The notes below the pieces were generated by a model that saw only the letters and a program-made list of their open reading frames with translations, was not told the DNA's origin and did not search any database. The translations under genes were made by a program, and so were the position numbers. A stretch of 64,000 nt of DNA from Deltaproteobacteria bacterium (GTDB taxonomy: Bacteria > Desulfobacterota > Desulfobacteria > Desulfobacterales > Desulfatibacillaceae): NCBI GenBank assembly GCA_016235345.1, contig JACRLG010000016.1:36268-100267 (forward strand). The letters are read 5' to 3'. Of this stretch, positions 19,092-27,179 are shown one piece after another; positions within the stretch are counted from its first letter, which is position 1; every line of letters starts with the position of its first letter.

Positions 19092-19475
19092 ATGCTGGAA
19101 GTCACCCCTTCGGCACACGAAAAATTTACCGAGTATTTCAAGGAACAGCCTGAGGTAAGCCCCATCCGGGTTTTCCTTAACCAGGGCGGCTGCGGCGGCC
19201 CGTCCCTTGCGCTCGCCCTGGACGACCCGCAGGTAAGCGATCAGGTTTTCAGTATCAATGGATTCACCTATCTTGTGGACAAGGAGTTTTTGGCAGCCGC
19301 CAAGCCCATAAAAATCGACTTTTCGCCCTTGGGTTTCGAGCTTTCCTCAAGCCTCGTCTTTGAACCGGGCGCAGGTTGCGGCGGTTGCGGCGGAGGCTGC
19401 GGAAGCGGCCACGATCACGAAGACGGCCACAGCCACGGTGAGGGTGATGGCCACGGCGGCTGCGGCTGCCATTAG
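19092..19475 (+). CDS. IscA/HesB-like protein, Cys form, with Gly/His/Cys-rich tail
   Basis: A 127-residue HesB/IscA-domain protein, presumably an Fe-S or metal carrier. The domain (1-90) contains QGGCGGPSLALAL, putting the first ligand at Cys34. The tail from about residue 93 is a dense Cys/Gly/His run (CGGCGGGCGSG, then about 20 residues rich in His/Asp/Glu and a final CGCH) that should bind metal. It has its own promoter and a GGAG ribosome site. The next gene, 130 bases downstream, is a close paralogue with TGA in place of the Cys34 codon. The classical IscA CGCG tail is only loosely matched, so this is an IscA-like rather than a true IscA protein. Confidence 0.85.
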   Translation: MLEVTPSAHEKFTEYFKEQPEVSPIRVFLNQGGCGGPSLALALDDPQVSDQVFSINGFTYLVDKEFLAAAKPIKIDFSPLGFELSSSLVFEPGAGCGGCGGGCGSGHDHEDGHSHGEGDGHGGCGCH

Positions 19476-19525
19476 AGAAGCCCTCGAAGATTTTCGGCCT
19501 TTTTCTATGGATTTGCGAAAAACTA

Positions 19526-19553
19526 TTGACAAGATTCCTCCAAAGGTTATCTT
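19526..19553 (+). promoter_or_regulatory. sigma70-type promoter of the selenoprotein gene
   Basis: TTGACA, 16-base spacer, TATCTT. Spacing is identical to the promoter of the upstream paralogue and both continue TTGACAAG, so the promoter was probably duplicated with the gene. Confidence 0.65.
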
Positions 19554-19605
19554 TTAACCAACAGGTTTTTTCGGCCTGGGGGATAAAAGCCAACAAGGAG
19601 GCATC

Positions 19606-19923
19606 ATGCTCGAAGTCACACCCTCCGCCCACGAAAGATTCGCGGAGTATTTCGCAAACCAGGATACGGTAAGCGCCATCCGGGTTTTCCTCAACCAACA
19701 TGGCTGAGGCGGGCCGTCACTGGCGCTGGCTCTGGATGAGCCGCAGGCAAACGACCACGTGCTGGACATAAACGGCTTCACCTACCTCGTGGACAAGGAG
19801 TTCATGGAGCAGGCAAAGCCCATCAAGATTGACTTTTCGCCAATGGGTTTCGAGCTTTCCTCCGGCCTTGAGATTGCCGCTGGCGGATGCAAAAGCGGAA
19901 GCTGCGGCGGAAGCTGCGGATAG
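19606..19923 (+). CDS. IscA/HesB-like selenoprotein (in-frame TGA = Sec34)
   Basis: A 105-residue protein read through a TGA at 19705-19707. It begins MLEVTPSAHERFAEYF with a perfect AAGGAGG site, reaches FLNQHG, meets TGA, then continues in the same frame GGPSLALALDEPQ to a TAG at 19921. The upstream paralogue reads FLNQGG-Cys34-GGPSLALAL at exactly this position, so TGA replaces the first metal-ligand cysteine. The rest of the frame has no other lesion, and the C-terminal CKSGSCGGSCG keeps the distal cysteines. A compact stem-loop lies 20 bases after the TGA. HesB-like selenoproteins are an established bacterial family. A standard gene caller would cut or miss this gene. A broken pseudogene is the alternative but fits poorly. 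Confidence 0.88.
19728..19742 (+). promoter_or_regulatory. candidate bacterial SECIS element
   Basis: Stem GGCTC/GAGCC with a five-base TGGAT loop starting 20 bases after the TGA; a flanking GC/GC pair can extend the stem. Distance and a G-containing small apical loop fit bacterial SECIS elements read by SelB. Confidence 0.65.
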
Positions 19924-19948
19924 TTCAAAAATCTATGGATTCTGATCA

Positions 19949-19988
19949 AAACGGGGAAAGGGCCCAGCGGCCTTTTCCCCGTTTTTTT
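19949..19988 (+). terminator. intrinsic terminator after the selenoprotein gene
   Basis: Stem AACGGGGAAAGG/CCTTTTCCCCGTT (one mismatch/bulge) followed by a T run. It also faces the end of cobQ on the other strand. Confidence 0.85.
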
Positions 19989-20034
19989 GGCCCATAGGGG
20001 GCCGCCAGTAAAACCCTTTTTGTTGGCCTGCCCC

Positions 20035-21582
20035 TTATCCCTCCCTTATCGCCGGTTCCGCCCGGTCCAGAATCGTCATAAGCCGTTTCATATTTAGGTG
20101 GTCCGAAAAATGCCTGGCCAGAAGATCGTACTGGCCCTGGCGGAAGGCATCGGCTGCGGCGGAATCGGGCGATGACAGCGATTCTTCCATATCCGGCCTC
20201 AAATCCGATAAAAACGCGTGGCAAAAGCCCGGCTGATCAAAGAGGCCGTGAAGGTAGGTCCCTATCACAAGGCCGTCAGGGGATGCGTGGCCGTCGGTCT
20301 CGCTTGCGGGCTCACCGTTTCTGGAGGAAATCCGGGCCGTGGGGGCGGGTTCCGAAAGGGCGCGGGTCCGGCCCATGTGGATTTCGTAACCGTCAATTGC
20401 GTAGCCGTTTGATATCCAGACCCCCTTGGAACGGGTGAGGATTTTTTCGGGCTGAAGTTCGGTTTCAACGTCGAGGAATCGAAGACCAACTGTGTCGCCC
20501 GGATCGCCTTCCAGGCCAAGGGGATCGCGGATAATATTTCCAAGCATCTGGTAGCCGCCGCAGACCCCCAGGATCCTCCCCCCACTGTCCCAGTAATCCC
20601 CTATGGCCCGGTCCCAGCCGGTTTCCCGCATCCAGCCGAGATCGCTCCTCACGTTCTTGGAGCCAGGAAGGATCACAAGGTCGCAGCCCGAAAGCGCACG
20701 GGGCTTTGAAAGATAATGTAGGCTCACGGCCTTCTGGCGGATGAGCGGGTTGAAGTCCGTGAAGTTGGATATGTGGGGAAGCCGGATCACTGCGATGTTG
20801 ATTCGTCCGGGAACCGGCCCTGCCGGAGGATCGATTACGATGTCCAGGGGAAGGCCATCCTCTGAGTCGATTTCTATGTGCCGGAAATACGGCACAAGAC
20901 CCAGAACCGGAAGGCCGGTGAACTCCTCGATGTAGCGGATGCCATCGTCGAAAAGCGCGGCGTCGCCCCGGAACCGGTTGATTATGAAGCCTTTTACGAG
21001 GCTTTTGTATTCTTCGGGAAGAATGTGCATGGTGCCGATGATCTGGGCGAAGACCCCGCCCCGGTCGATGTCGGCAACCAGTATCACCGGGGCTTTGGCG
21101 TACCCGGCCATGCGGAAGTTGACGAAATCGCGGCTTAAAAGGTTCATCTCGGCGCAGGAGCCCGCGCCTTCCATGATTATGAGATCGTGTTCCGACCTCA
21201 GGCGGTCCAGGCTTTCCTTGGCCTTTTCAAACAGGGGCAGGGTGTCTTTGAAATAATCCGCAGCCTTGCGGTTTCCTATGGGGCGGCCCTGCACCACCAC
21301 CTGGGCCCCGGTGTCCGTGGCGGGTTTCAACAGAACCGGGTTCATGTCCACGTGGGGAGCAACACGCGCCGCCTCGGCCTGGACCACCTGGGCCCGGCCC
21401 ATCTCGCCGCCAAGCCCGGTGACATGGCTATTGTTGGACATGTTCTGGGCCTTGTACGGGGCGACATTCACCCCCAGGTCGGAAAATATCCTGCACAGGG
21501 CCGCCACGGTGACGCTCTTTCCCACGTCCGAGCCGGTTCCAAGAACGGCGAGGCAGCGGGCTGAATTTTCTTTCTCGTTCAC
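20035..21582 (-). CDS. cobQ: cobyric acid synthase
   Basis: A 515-residue CobQ/CbiP, the glutamine-dependent amidase that amidates adenosyl-cobyrinic a,c-diamide on four side chains. The N-terminal P-loop-like GTGSDVGKSVTVAAL and YKAQNMSNNS are typical. The GATase domain carries the nucleophile in GVCGGYQMLG and the His in TYLHGLF. Start is GTG at 21582. About 55 residues near 420-475 form a loop region, otherwise the length is normal. It lies 84 bases downstream of cobO on the same strand, both behind the cobalamin riboswitch, so B12 should repress both. Confidence 0.95.
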   Translation of the reverse strand: MNEKENSARCLAVLGTGSDVGKSVTVAALCRIFSDLGVNVAPYKAQNMSNNSHVTGLGGEMGRAQVVQAEAARVAPHVDMNPVLLKPATDTGAQVVVQGRPIGNRKAADYFKDTLPLFEKAKESLDRLRSEHDLIIMEGAGSCAEMNLLSRDFVNFRMAGYAKAPVILVADIDRGGVFAQIIGTMHILPEEYKSLVKGFIINRFRGDAALFDDGIRYIEEFTGLPVLGLVPYFRHIEIDSEDGLPLDIVIDPPAGPVPGRINIAVIRLPHISNFTDFNPLIRQKAVSLHYLSKPRALSGCDLVILPGSKNVRSDLGWMRETGWDRAIGDYWDSGGRILGVCGGYQMLGNIIRDPLGLEGDPGDTVGLRFLDVETELQPEKILTRSKGVWISNGYAIDGYEIHMGRTRALSEPAPTARISSRNGEPASETDGHASPDGLVIGTYLHGLFDQPGFCHAFLSDLRPDMEESLSSPDSAAADAFRQGQYDLLARHFSDHLNMKRLMTILDRAEPAIREG

Positions 21583-21666
21583 GGCTAATCCTTCAAACCG
21601 GCGGTGGAGGCTTGATTTATCGATAAAAACGTCCGGGCATGGAGACGGGCCTATGGCTGCCTCATC

Positions 21667-22206
21667 TCAGCTTTCGATTCCCTTTCTGGCGATTACTCCG
21701 CGCTGGTAGTAATGCCTCACCTCCCGCATTTCGGTCACAAGGTCCGCCCTGTCCAGAATTTTCGGGTCGGCCCTTCTTCCGGTGATGACAAGTTCAACGC
21801 CTTCGGGTTTCTGGTCCATAAGCGAAAGCAGGTCATCGGCGGAAAAAAGGTTGAAGAACACCGCTATATTGGCCTCATCCAGGATCACAACCCTGTATTC
21901 ACCAGATATCAGCGCCTTCCGGGCGTCCTCCAGGCCGTCTTTACCCGCCCTGACGTCCTCCTCCGTTGGCTTGTTCCTTATGAAGCAGCCAAGGCCGTAC
22001 TGTTTTACCGTTATGAGGTCGGAAAAGCGCTCGAACGCCTCTATTTCGCTGTAGCGCATCCCCTTCACGAACTGGGCCACAAAGACCCTGAGATTCGCGG
22101 CCGCCGCCCGCATGGCAAGCCCGAAGGCTGCGGTGGTCTTGCCCTTGCCGTCCCCGGTGTAAACCTGGATGTAGCCCCTGTCCCAGAAATCCTTTTCATC
22201 GGCCAT
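21667..22206 (-). CDS. cobO: corrinoid adenosyltransferase
   Basis: A 179-residue CobA/CobO/BtuR-type ATP:corrinoid adenosyltransferase. P-loop TGDGKGKTTAAFG near the N-terminus, the QFVKGMRYSE segment and VILDEANIAV fit the family. ATG at 22206 is chosen because GAAGGAGAAAATC precedes it and the protein then starts MADEKDFWDRGYIQVYTG; the longer frame runs back into the riboswitch terminator. First gene of the riboswitch-controlled cobO-cobQ unit. Confidence 0.92.
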   Translation of the reverse strand: MADEKDFWDRGYIQVYTGDGKGKTTAAFGLAMRAAAANLRVFVAQFVKGMRYSEIEAFERFSDLITVKQYGLGCFIRNKPTEEDVRAGKDGLEDARKALISGEYRVVILDEANIAVFFNLFSADDLLSLMDQKPEGVELVITGRRADPKILDRADLVTEMREVRHYYQRGVIARKGIES

Positions 22207-22316
22207 GATTTTCTCCTTCTTCTTTTCCTCCAAAGGCCGCCGTTTCGCGCAAAACCCCGGCCTTGGGGGCGGGAACCGGACTCGAAGGGCGCAGCCGGGC
22301 GATTTTTCACCGGAAC

Positions 22317-22355
22317 AAAAAAATCCCCGAACCCTTGCGACCAAGGTTCGGGGAT
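22317..22355 (-). terminator. riboswitch expression-platform terminator
   Basis: On the minus strand: stem ATCCCCGAACC/GGGTTCGGGGAT with a ten-base loop, then seven T. It lies between the B12 aptamer and the cobO start, so it is the likely off-switch. A weaker GTTTCC/GAAAC stem followed by a T run (about 22372-22415) precedes it. Confidence 0.85.
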
Positions 22356-22427
22356 GCCGTTTTTCATCCGCGAAAAAAATTTCGACCGCCCGTTTCCCAG
22401 TCCGCGAGGAAACGGCCAACCACTGCG

Positions 22428-22581
22428 GCAAGCAGGTCTTCCGGCTTCCGGCTCGCTCTACTCGCTGCGCCTTCCCGTCGATAACGACAGTGGCGTGGTG
22501 CAGCTTTCGTCCCCGGTTACGGCGGCGGGACCGCGACGGACTTGCACCGTCTTCCCTATAAAGGCCCTGTGGGCCGCTTGC
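22428..22581 (-). ncRNA. cobalamin (B12) riboswitch aptamer
   Basis: Read on the minus strand it shows the conserved blocks in order: GGTGCAAGTCCG (22548-22537), CCCGCCGCCGTAA, the B12 box GCCACTG (22494-22488), CGGGAAGGCGC, and GGAAGACCTGC at the end. The closing P1 helix is GCAAGC (22581-22576) with GCTTGC (22433-22428). It precedes cobO-cobQ and is followed by a terminator, so it should stop transcription when adenosylcobalamin is abundant. Confidence 0.97.
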
Positions 22582-22593
22582 ATGTCTATGCTT

Positions 22594-22622
22594 TTACTAA
22601 CCGGCGGATGCCTGAAAGTCAA
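22594..22622 (-). promoter_or_regulatory. promoter of the riboswitch-cobO-cobQ transcript
   Basis: Minus strand TTGACT, 17-base spacer, TAGTAA, ending 13 bases before the aptamer P1 helix. Confidence 0.7.
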
Positions 22623-22775
22623 AGGTAATTTTTTGGAAGCAGCCCTTTCCCGCGCCAATAATTCGGGTTCTTCCCCGTAGACTTTTAAACGAACGGGCTT
22701 CGGATTTCAGGAAGAGCAGAGATTGTCCCAAAATCCGGAGCCTGTGGGTTTGATCACCTTTGACAATAATGTTGC

Positions 22776-22803
22776 TTGACACACGTGGCATGTTGAATAT
22801 AAG
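22776..22803 (+). promoter_or_regulatory. sigma70-type promoter of the beta-propeller gene
   Basis: TTGACA, 16-base spacer, TATAAG. It implies a 5' leader of about 240 bases before the ATG at 23051. Confidence 0.65.
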
Positions 22804-22834
22804 TTCAGCATCAAATTTTTTCATGTTAAACACC

Positions 22835-22979
22835 CGCAATCCGCCGTAAGGCGCGGCTGCGTATTTTTTCACGGGCCGACAGAGGAAGAAACGCGACGGC
22901 GCGCGGGGCTTTACGGACTTTGCCATTATTTTTTGCCGACCCGGCTCCGGGCAAAATACCGGAGACGCCGGCGTTTTTT
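22835..22979 (+). promoter_or_regulatory. leader with two terminator-like hairpins
   Basis: Hairpin 1: CGCA...CGCC / GGCG...TGCG (22835-22861) followed by TATTTTTT. Hairpin 2: CCGGCTCCGG (22941-22950) with CCGG-AGACG-CCGG (22959-22971) followed by GCG and six T. Both lie inside the leader of the gene at 23051. This is the layout of an attenuator, but no known riboswitch class is recognised. Confidence 0.5.
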
Positions 22980-23050
22980 CCTCGCTTAAAAAAGACATCC
23001 ATATCGTTTTCAAAGGTGCGCTTTCGCACAACCTATGCCAAGGGGGCTTT

Positions 23051-25942
23051 ATGAAATCCGTTTTCGGGCCGAAAGTTCTTCTTCTCGCTGCCTTCACCTG
23101 CCTGATCCTTCTCGCGGCCCTGCCCGGCGCGGCCCTGGCCGTTAATGAAACCATCCGCGTTTCGGTGAATTCATCCGGTGAAGAAGGTAACTCCAATAGT
23201 GGAACGCCTTCGGTTTCCGCTGATGGTCGTTATGTAGCCTTCATGTCCTCTGCAAAAAATTTGGTTGCGGATGCAGCCAATATCCAAGATATCTTTGTTA
23301 AGGACATGCAAACCGGAGCCATTATTCGCGTTTCAGAGGTTTCACCTGGAGTTCCCTCTGAATGGGGTGCCAAAGAGCCTTCTATTTCCGCTGATGGGCG
23401 CTTCGTGTCCTTCACATACCTTACGCCAGATCCAGATAGTCCCGGAAGATATCTTAATTGGATTAGGGTGTTCGATACCCAGGAAGGTGTCGGCACTGAG
23501 CTAGGTGGAGGTGAAACTTCTTCAATTTCTGCAGATGGCCGTTATGTAGCTTTTGATTATGGCCCTATTTACGTATACGATATGCAAACCGGTCGCAGTT
23601 CTGTTGTATCAAAGAGTCCAACGGGAAATGCTGCTAATCTTCCCACCGGAAATCCTTCCATCTCAGCAGACGGACGATATGTGGCCTTCTGGTCCGAGGC
23701 AAATAACCTGGTTCCTGGTGACCCCGGAACCCTTGCAGATATTTTCGTTTTTGACAGGCAAACCGAGGTCACAACCTGCGTTTCAATGGACCCGTCAGGC
23801 ACTCAATTTGCAAATGGACAATGTACAGCACCCTCAATTTCCGCAGACGGACGCTACGTGGCTTTCATGTCCTCGGCGAACAACCTTATTCCCAACGATG
23901 TCCTTGACACGTCGAAGGACATTTTCGTTCATGACATGTTAACCGGCGTCACCACTCTGGTTTCCAAAGACTCAAGCGGAAACAAAGCAGCCTCTGAGTG
24001 TAATTATCCTTCCATTTCCGCTGATGGCCGATATATCGCTTTTTCATCCTATGCATTTCTGGCTACCAATGACAACAACGACAATATGGACATATATGTC
24101 CGTGATATTCAACTGGGCACCACCACCCTTGTCTCCAATACTTTAGAGGGATGGGCGGGGAGCGGCAAATCCTGTGTAATGTCCTCAAACGGTCAATACG
24201 TCGCTTTTTCGTCCTTTGACCCTTACATAGTTCTAAACGATAACAACGGACTATCCGATATTTTTATAAAGGACTGGGAAATGGGCGCTATAAAAATGAC
24301 CATTGCCCCCAGCTATTTGATACCCTCGACAACGCAGTCCTGGTGCCTGGACGACAAAGATTGGTATAATGAAAACCAGCTGGTAACCGGTGTGACCGTG
24401 GGGCACCACTTCATCAGGTTCAAGTCTGTTACGGATTGGATTCAACCGCAGATACTGCATATAGACATCCCCGCCGGGGAGATCACTTACCTCACCGGAA
24501 CATACCACCAGGAAGGCTCTTTGAACGTTACGATTTTCCCTGGAGCCGCCGTAAACGCAGGCGCTCTCTGGACTTTGGACGGAGTAAACTGGTATCCCAG
24601 CGATACGACGCTGCACAACCTCCTGGTGGGCCAGTACACAATTACATACAAATCGCTTGACCTCTGGAACACTCCGGCCAGCCAGACAGTAACCGTCAAA
24701 AACAAGCCGGTCGCGTGCGCCAGCGCCACATACACTCCCAAACCCGGCTCGGTGAAGGTGACGCTAAGCCCCCAGGCCGCCATAGACGCAGGGGCTCGCT
24801 GGAGGCTGGACGGCGGTGCATGGCAGCAAAGCGGCGACACTGTAAACAATATCCCCATAGGCCAGCACACAGTTTCCTATTTGTCGCCCAACGGCTACAA
24901 CACGGTTCCGAATTGCGTTGTGAACATATACTCATGCCAGACCGCAACCGCTTCGGCCAAATACATTTTAAGCCCCAGCCTGAAGGTTCTGATCTCACCC
25001 CAGGCGGCGATAAACGCCGGGGCAAAATGGCGGGTGGACTCCTCGCCCTGGCAGTCGAGCGGCGCAAGCCTCACCGACCTTGCACCAGGGCCGCACTCCA
25101 TCACTTTCAACACCGTTGCCAACTGGACCCCGCCCTGCCGCCAGATAATCTACCTGACGGAGGGCCAGCCTTCCACCACCACCGGAATTTACACGGTCCC
25201 ATCCACCATAAGGGCCTTGAGGGTGACCATCGAACCCCAGGCTGCGGCGGCGGCCGGGGCCAGATGGCGGGTGGACTCCTCGCCCTGGCAGACAAGCGGA
25301 ACGACGCTGACCGGCCTTTCCGTGGGGCAGCACACGGTGAAGTTCAACATCATACCGGGCTGGGTAACCCCTCTCAACAAAACGGTTGCCATCAGCTCCG
25401 GCACAACTGCCTGCACCACCGGCGTATACGCGGCAATTCAGCCCCCAGGAGCCCTGAACGTGACCGCCCTGCCCCAGGCGGTGATCGGCAAGGCTTACTG
25501 GCGGGTGTTCGACGGCGCGTTTGAAACGCCCTGGCGGGCCGCAGGAACTGGGCCGATCAACGTGCCTGCGGGCGAGCACACCGTTTTTTTCAGTGACCTT
25601 GCGGGCTTTGTCACGCCTGCCAGCCAGACCGTTACGGTAATCGCCGGTCAGACACTCAACCTCACCGGCACATACACCATCGCGGCGACAACCACCGGAA
25701 CCCTTACGGTAAGCCTTGCCCGCCCCATGGCCATGGGAGCCCAGGCCCGCTGGCGCGTCTACGACGGCCCGTCCGGCTACTCGTCGAACTGGCTCTACAT
25801 GGGAGCAAGGCTTTTGAAGGTTCCCACGGGCCAGCACACGGTGGTCTTCAAACCGGTTCCGGGCTGGGTAACCCCCAGCGACCAGACCGTAACCATCACC
25901 GTCGGCCAGGACACTAAGGCGACAGCCACCTACACCCGTTAA
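23051..25942 (+). CDS. secreted beta-propeller protein with seven C-terminal repeat domains
   Basis: A 963-residue exported protein with a signal peptide (about 1-30, ending GAALAVN). Residues about 45-415 hold seven PD40/TolB-like blades, each with a version of PSISADGRYVAF followed by DIFVxDxxTG, predicted to close a seven-bladed propeller. From about 416 to the end there are seven tandem domains of 70-80 residues with the pattern LxVTxxPQAAxxAGARWRVD...GLxVGQHTVxF...GWxTPxxQTVTI, a beta-sandwich-like repeat related in style to PEGA domains. No catalytic motif is seen; ligand or surface-structure binding is likely. The propeller half is visibly lower in GC than the repeat half, hinting at a composite origin. 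Its stop TAA is the first three bases of a family A repeat. Confidence 0.85.
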   Translation: MKSVFGPKVLLLAAFTCLILLAALPGAALAVNETIRVSVNSSGEEGNSNSGTPSVSADGRYVAFMSSAKNLVADAANIQDIFVKDMQTGAIIRVSEVSPGVPSEWGAKEPSISADGRFVSFTYLTPDPDSPGRYLNWIRVFDTQEGVGTELGGGETSSISADGRYVAFDYGPIYVYDMQTGRSSVVSKSPTGNAANLPTGNPSISADGRYVAFWSEANNLVPGDPGTLADIFVFDRQTEVTTCVSMDPSGTQFANGQCTAPSISADGRYVAFMSSANNLIPNDVLDTSKDIFVHDMLTGVTTLVSKDSSGNKAASECNYPSISADGRYIAFSSYAFLATNDNNDNMDIYVRDIQLGTTTLVSNTLEGWAGSGKSCVMSSNGQYVAFSSFDPYIVLNDNNGLSDIFIKDWEMGAIKMTIAPSYLIPSTTQSWCLDDKDWYNENQLVTGVTVGHHFIRFKSVTDWIQPQILHIDIPAGEITYLTGTYHQEGSLNVTIFPGAAVNAGALWTLDGVNWYPSDTTLHNLLVGQYTITYKSLDLWNTPASQTVTVKNKPVACASATYTPKPGSVKVTLSPQAAIDAGARWRLDGGAWQQSGDTVNNIPIGQHTVSYLSPNGYNTVPNCVVNIYSCQTATASAKYILSPSLKVLISPQAAINAGAKWRVDSSPWQSSGASLTDLAPGPHSITFNTVANWTPPCRQIIYLTEGQPSTTTGIYTVPSTIRALRVTIEPQAAAAAGARWRVDSSPWQTSGTTLTGLSVGQHTVKFNIIPGWVTPLNKTVAISSGTTACTTGVYAAIQPPGALNVTALPQAVIGKAYWRVFDGAFETPWRAAGTGPINVPAGEHTVFFSDLAGFVTPASQTVTVIAGQTLNLTGTYTIAATTTGTLTVSLARPMAMGAQARWRVYDGPSGYSSNWLYMGARLLKVPTGQHTVVFKPVPGWVTPSDQTVTITVGQDTKATATYTR

Positions 25943-26096
25943 CAGGCTGTCGAAAAACGCGACCGGCAGTGTTCGCGCGTCAAAGCCAATTCCGTCACGT
26001 ACCTTTAGTACGCTTGACTCATTGGCTTTTCGCACGCCTTGCGGCTCATCGTTTTTCATCAGCCTGTATGGTTGGTGTTTTTCAACAGCCTGTTAA
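25940..26096 (+). repeat. dispersed intergenic repeat, family A, copy 3
   Basis: 157 bp, beginning TAACAGGCTGTCGAAAAACG and ending TTTTTCAACAGCCTGTTAA, so the two ends form inverted repeats. The inner stem AAAGCCAAT/ATTGGCTTT and CGTAC/GTACG is kept as in the 8964 copy, with a different loop. The TAA is the stop of the preceding gene. Confidence 0.9.
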
Positions 26097-26124
26097 CCGG
26101 TCAGAAATAGCCACGTAAAACAGA

Positions 26125-26162
26125 AAGGCCCTACCCATAAACGGAGAGGGCCTTTTTTTTTA
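26125..26162 (+). terminator. intrinsic terminator between convergent genes
   Basis: Stem AAGGCCCT/AGGGCCTT with a 14-base loop, followed by nine T or more; serves the propeller gene. The repeat just upstream is not itself followed by a T run. Confidence 0.85.
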
Positions 26163-26181
26163 CAGCGTGAACCGCTTTCAA

Positions 26182-26952
26182 TCAGCCTGCCTTGACGGCC
26201 TTCCTCACTCCGAAGGCCCGCCGGTAATACGAGTCGTTCAAGCCGCCCCAATCCTCTTTTCCTTCAAGAAAATCGAAGGCGAAAGCGGACGAGGAATCAC
26301 GGGGCTCCGCCCAGACCGACCAGCCCTTGATTTTGAAAGCCGGGTCCATGTTCCTTTCGCCCACGTTCTTCCGATACAGGGAGCCCAACTCCTTCTGGGA
26401 GGGCATCCGCCATTTTCCCCCGGCGATGCTGCAATCGGCCACCCAGGCCACGGCGGCTTCATAGGTGGTGTCGAAGTCCTTACCCGCAACCCATTCAAGG
26501 CCAGTCAGGGAATCCGAAATCACGCCGTCCGCAGAAACGGAGAACCGTGTCGCGCCGGTGGCCAGATCGGAAACCAGGGTGCCAGCCTTCGTATACGCGG
26601 CGGTAATGACAAAAGGCTTTATCATCAGGGCCGTTTCGCCGTCCGGGCCGGACTCGGCCACAACGCTTGCGCTTGTGGTCCACTTTTCCGACCGCAGCGT
26701 CAAAACATATTTGGACAGGGGATACATCTTCCCGAAATTAAAGGTTCCGGAAGCGTCCGTTACAGCCTCGAACTCCGAGTAGCCCTTCAAGGGCTTTTCC
26801 ATCCTGGCCAATACCGAGACGCCAGCCACCGGTTTTCCAAGGCCGTCCACCACCTTGCCTTCAAGCCCCGCGCCCTTTTCCTTGTTTCCGCAACCGAAAA
26901 GACAAAACACCAGTGACAAAAAAACAAGCCCGGCAATTTTTCCTGCGCTCAT
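26182..26952 (-). CDS. lipoprotein with carboxypeptidase-regulatory-like and DUF1566 domains
   Basis: A 256-residue predicted lipoprotein: hydrophobic signal (about 5-20) with lipobox LFGC, so Cys21 would be lipidated. Residues 30-110 look like a carboxypeptidase-regulatory-like beta-sandwich (GKVVDGLGKPVAGVSVLA...TDASGTFNFG). Residues about 145-250 match the DUF1566/Lcl C-terminal type (DSLTGLEWV, WRMPSQKELGSLY, GVRKA), a fold related to FGE/C-type lectin domains. Surface ligand binding is likely; no enzymatic residues are evident. It converges on the propeller gene and is divergent from the Mla operon. Confidence 0.8.
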   Translation of the reverse strand: MSAGKIAGLVFLSLVFCLFGCGNKEKGAGLEGKVVDGLGKPVAGVSVLARMEKPLKGYSEFEAVTDASGTFNFGKMYPLSKYVLTLRSEKWTTSASVVAESGPDGETALMIKPFVITAAYTKAGTLVSDLATGATRFSVSADGVISDSLTGLEWVAGKDFDTTYEAAVAWVADCSIAGGKWRMPSQKELGSLYRKNVGERNMDPAFKIKGWSVWAEPRDSSSAFAFDFLEGKEDWGGLNDSYYRRAFGVRKAVKAG

Positions 26953-27108
26953 GCCTCTCCTCCGTTCGCCTCATGATCTCACGTGAATCGCCCCATAACC
27001 GCCGTATGGGAATCATGTTTATCACGTACAAAACCGATTTCAAGCACCTTTTGAGGCATTTTTCATGCGGGCGGTTCCCTTTGCCAACACATGTGTTCCG
27101 ATCCGAAG

Positions 27109-27137
27109 TTGACAGTTTTCCGAAATACAGATAATAT
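27109..27137 (+). promoter_or_regulatory. near-consensus sigma70 promoter of the mla operon
   Basis: TTGACA, exactly 17 bases, TAATAT, ending 43 bases before the mlaE ATG. The best promoter match in the window. Confidence 0.8.
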
Positions 27138-27179
27138 TAAAGTTTAAGGCCCATTGGACACAGGCCTTTCGAGGGACAC

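Noticed and set aside
19606..19923. Pseudogene reading of the second IscA-like gene
   Set aside because: Only one stop, exactly at a metal-ligand Cys position; strong ribosome site and promoter, intact frame afterwards and a SECIS-like hairpin favour a selenoprotein.
20035..22581. Full cobalamin biosynthesis cluster
   Set aside because: Only cobO and cobQ are present with the riboswitch; no other cob/cbi gene lies in the window.
22810..23050. Cyclic di-GMP-I riboswitch in the propeller gene leader
   Set aside because: The hairpin CCGGGCAAAATACCGG is superficially similar, but the conserved junction and tetraloop-receptor sequences of that class are missing.
25943..26059. Short minus-strand peptide beginning MKNDEPQGVRKANES inside repeat A3
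   Set aside because: It arises from the repeat itself and is not maintained in frame in the other copies; the palindromic structure explains the sequence.
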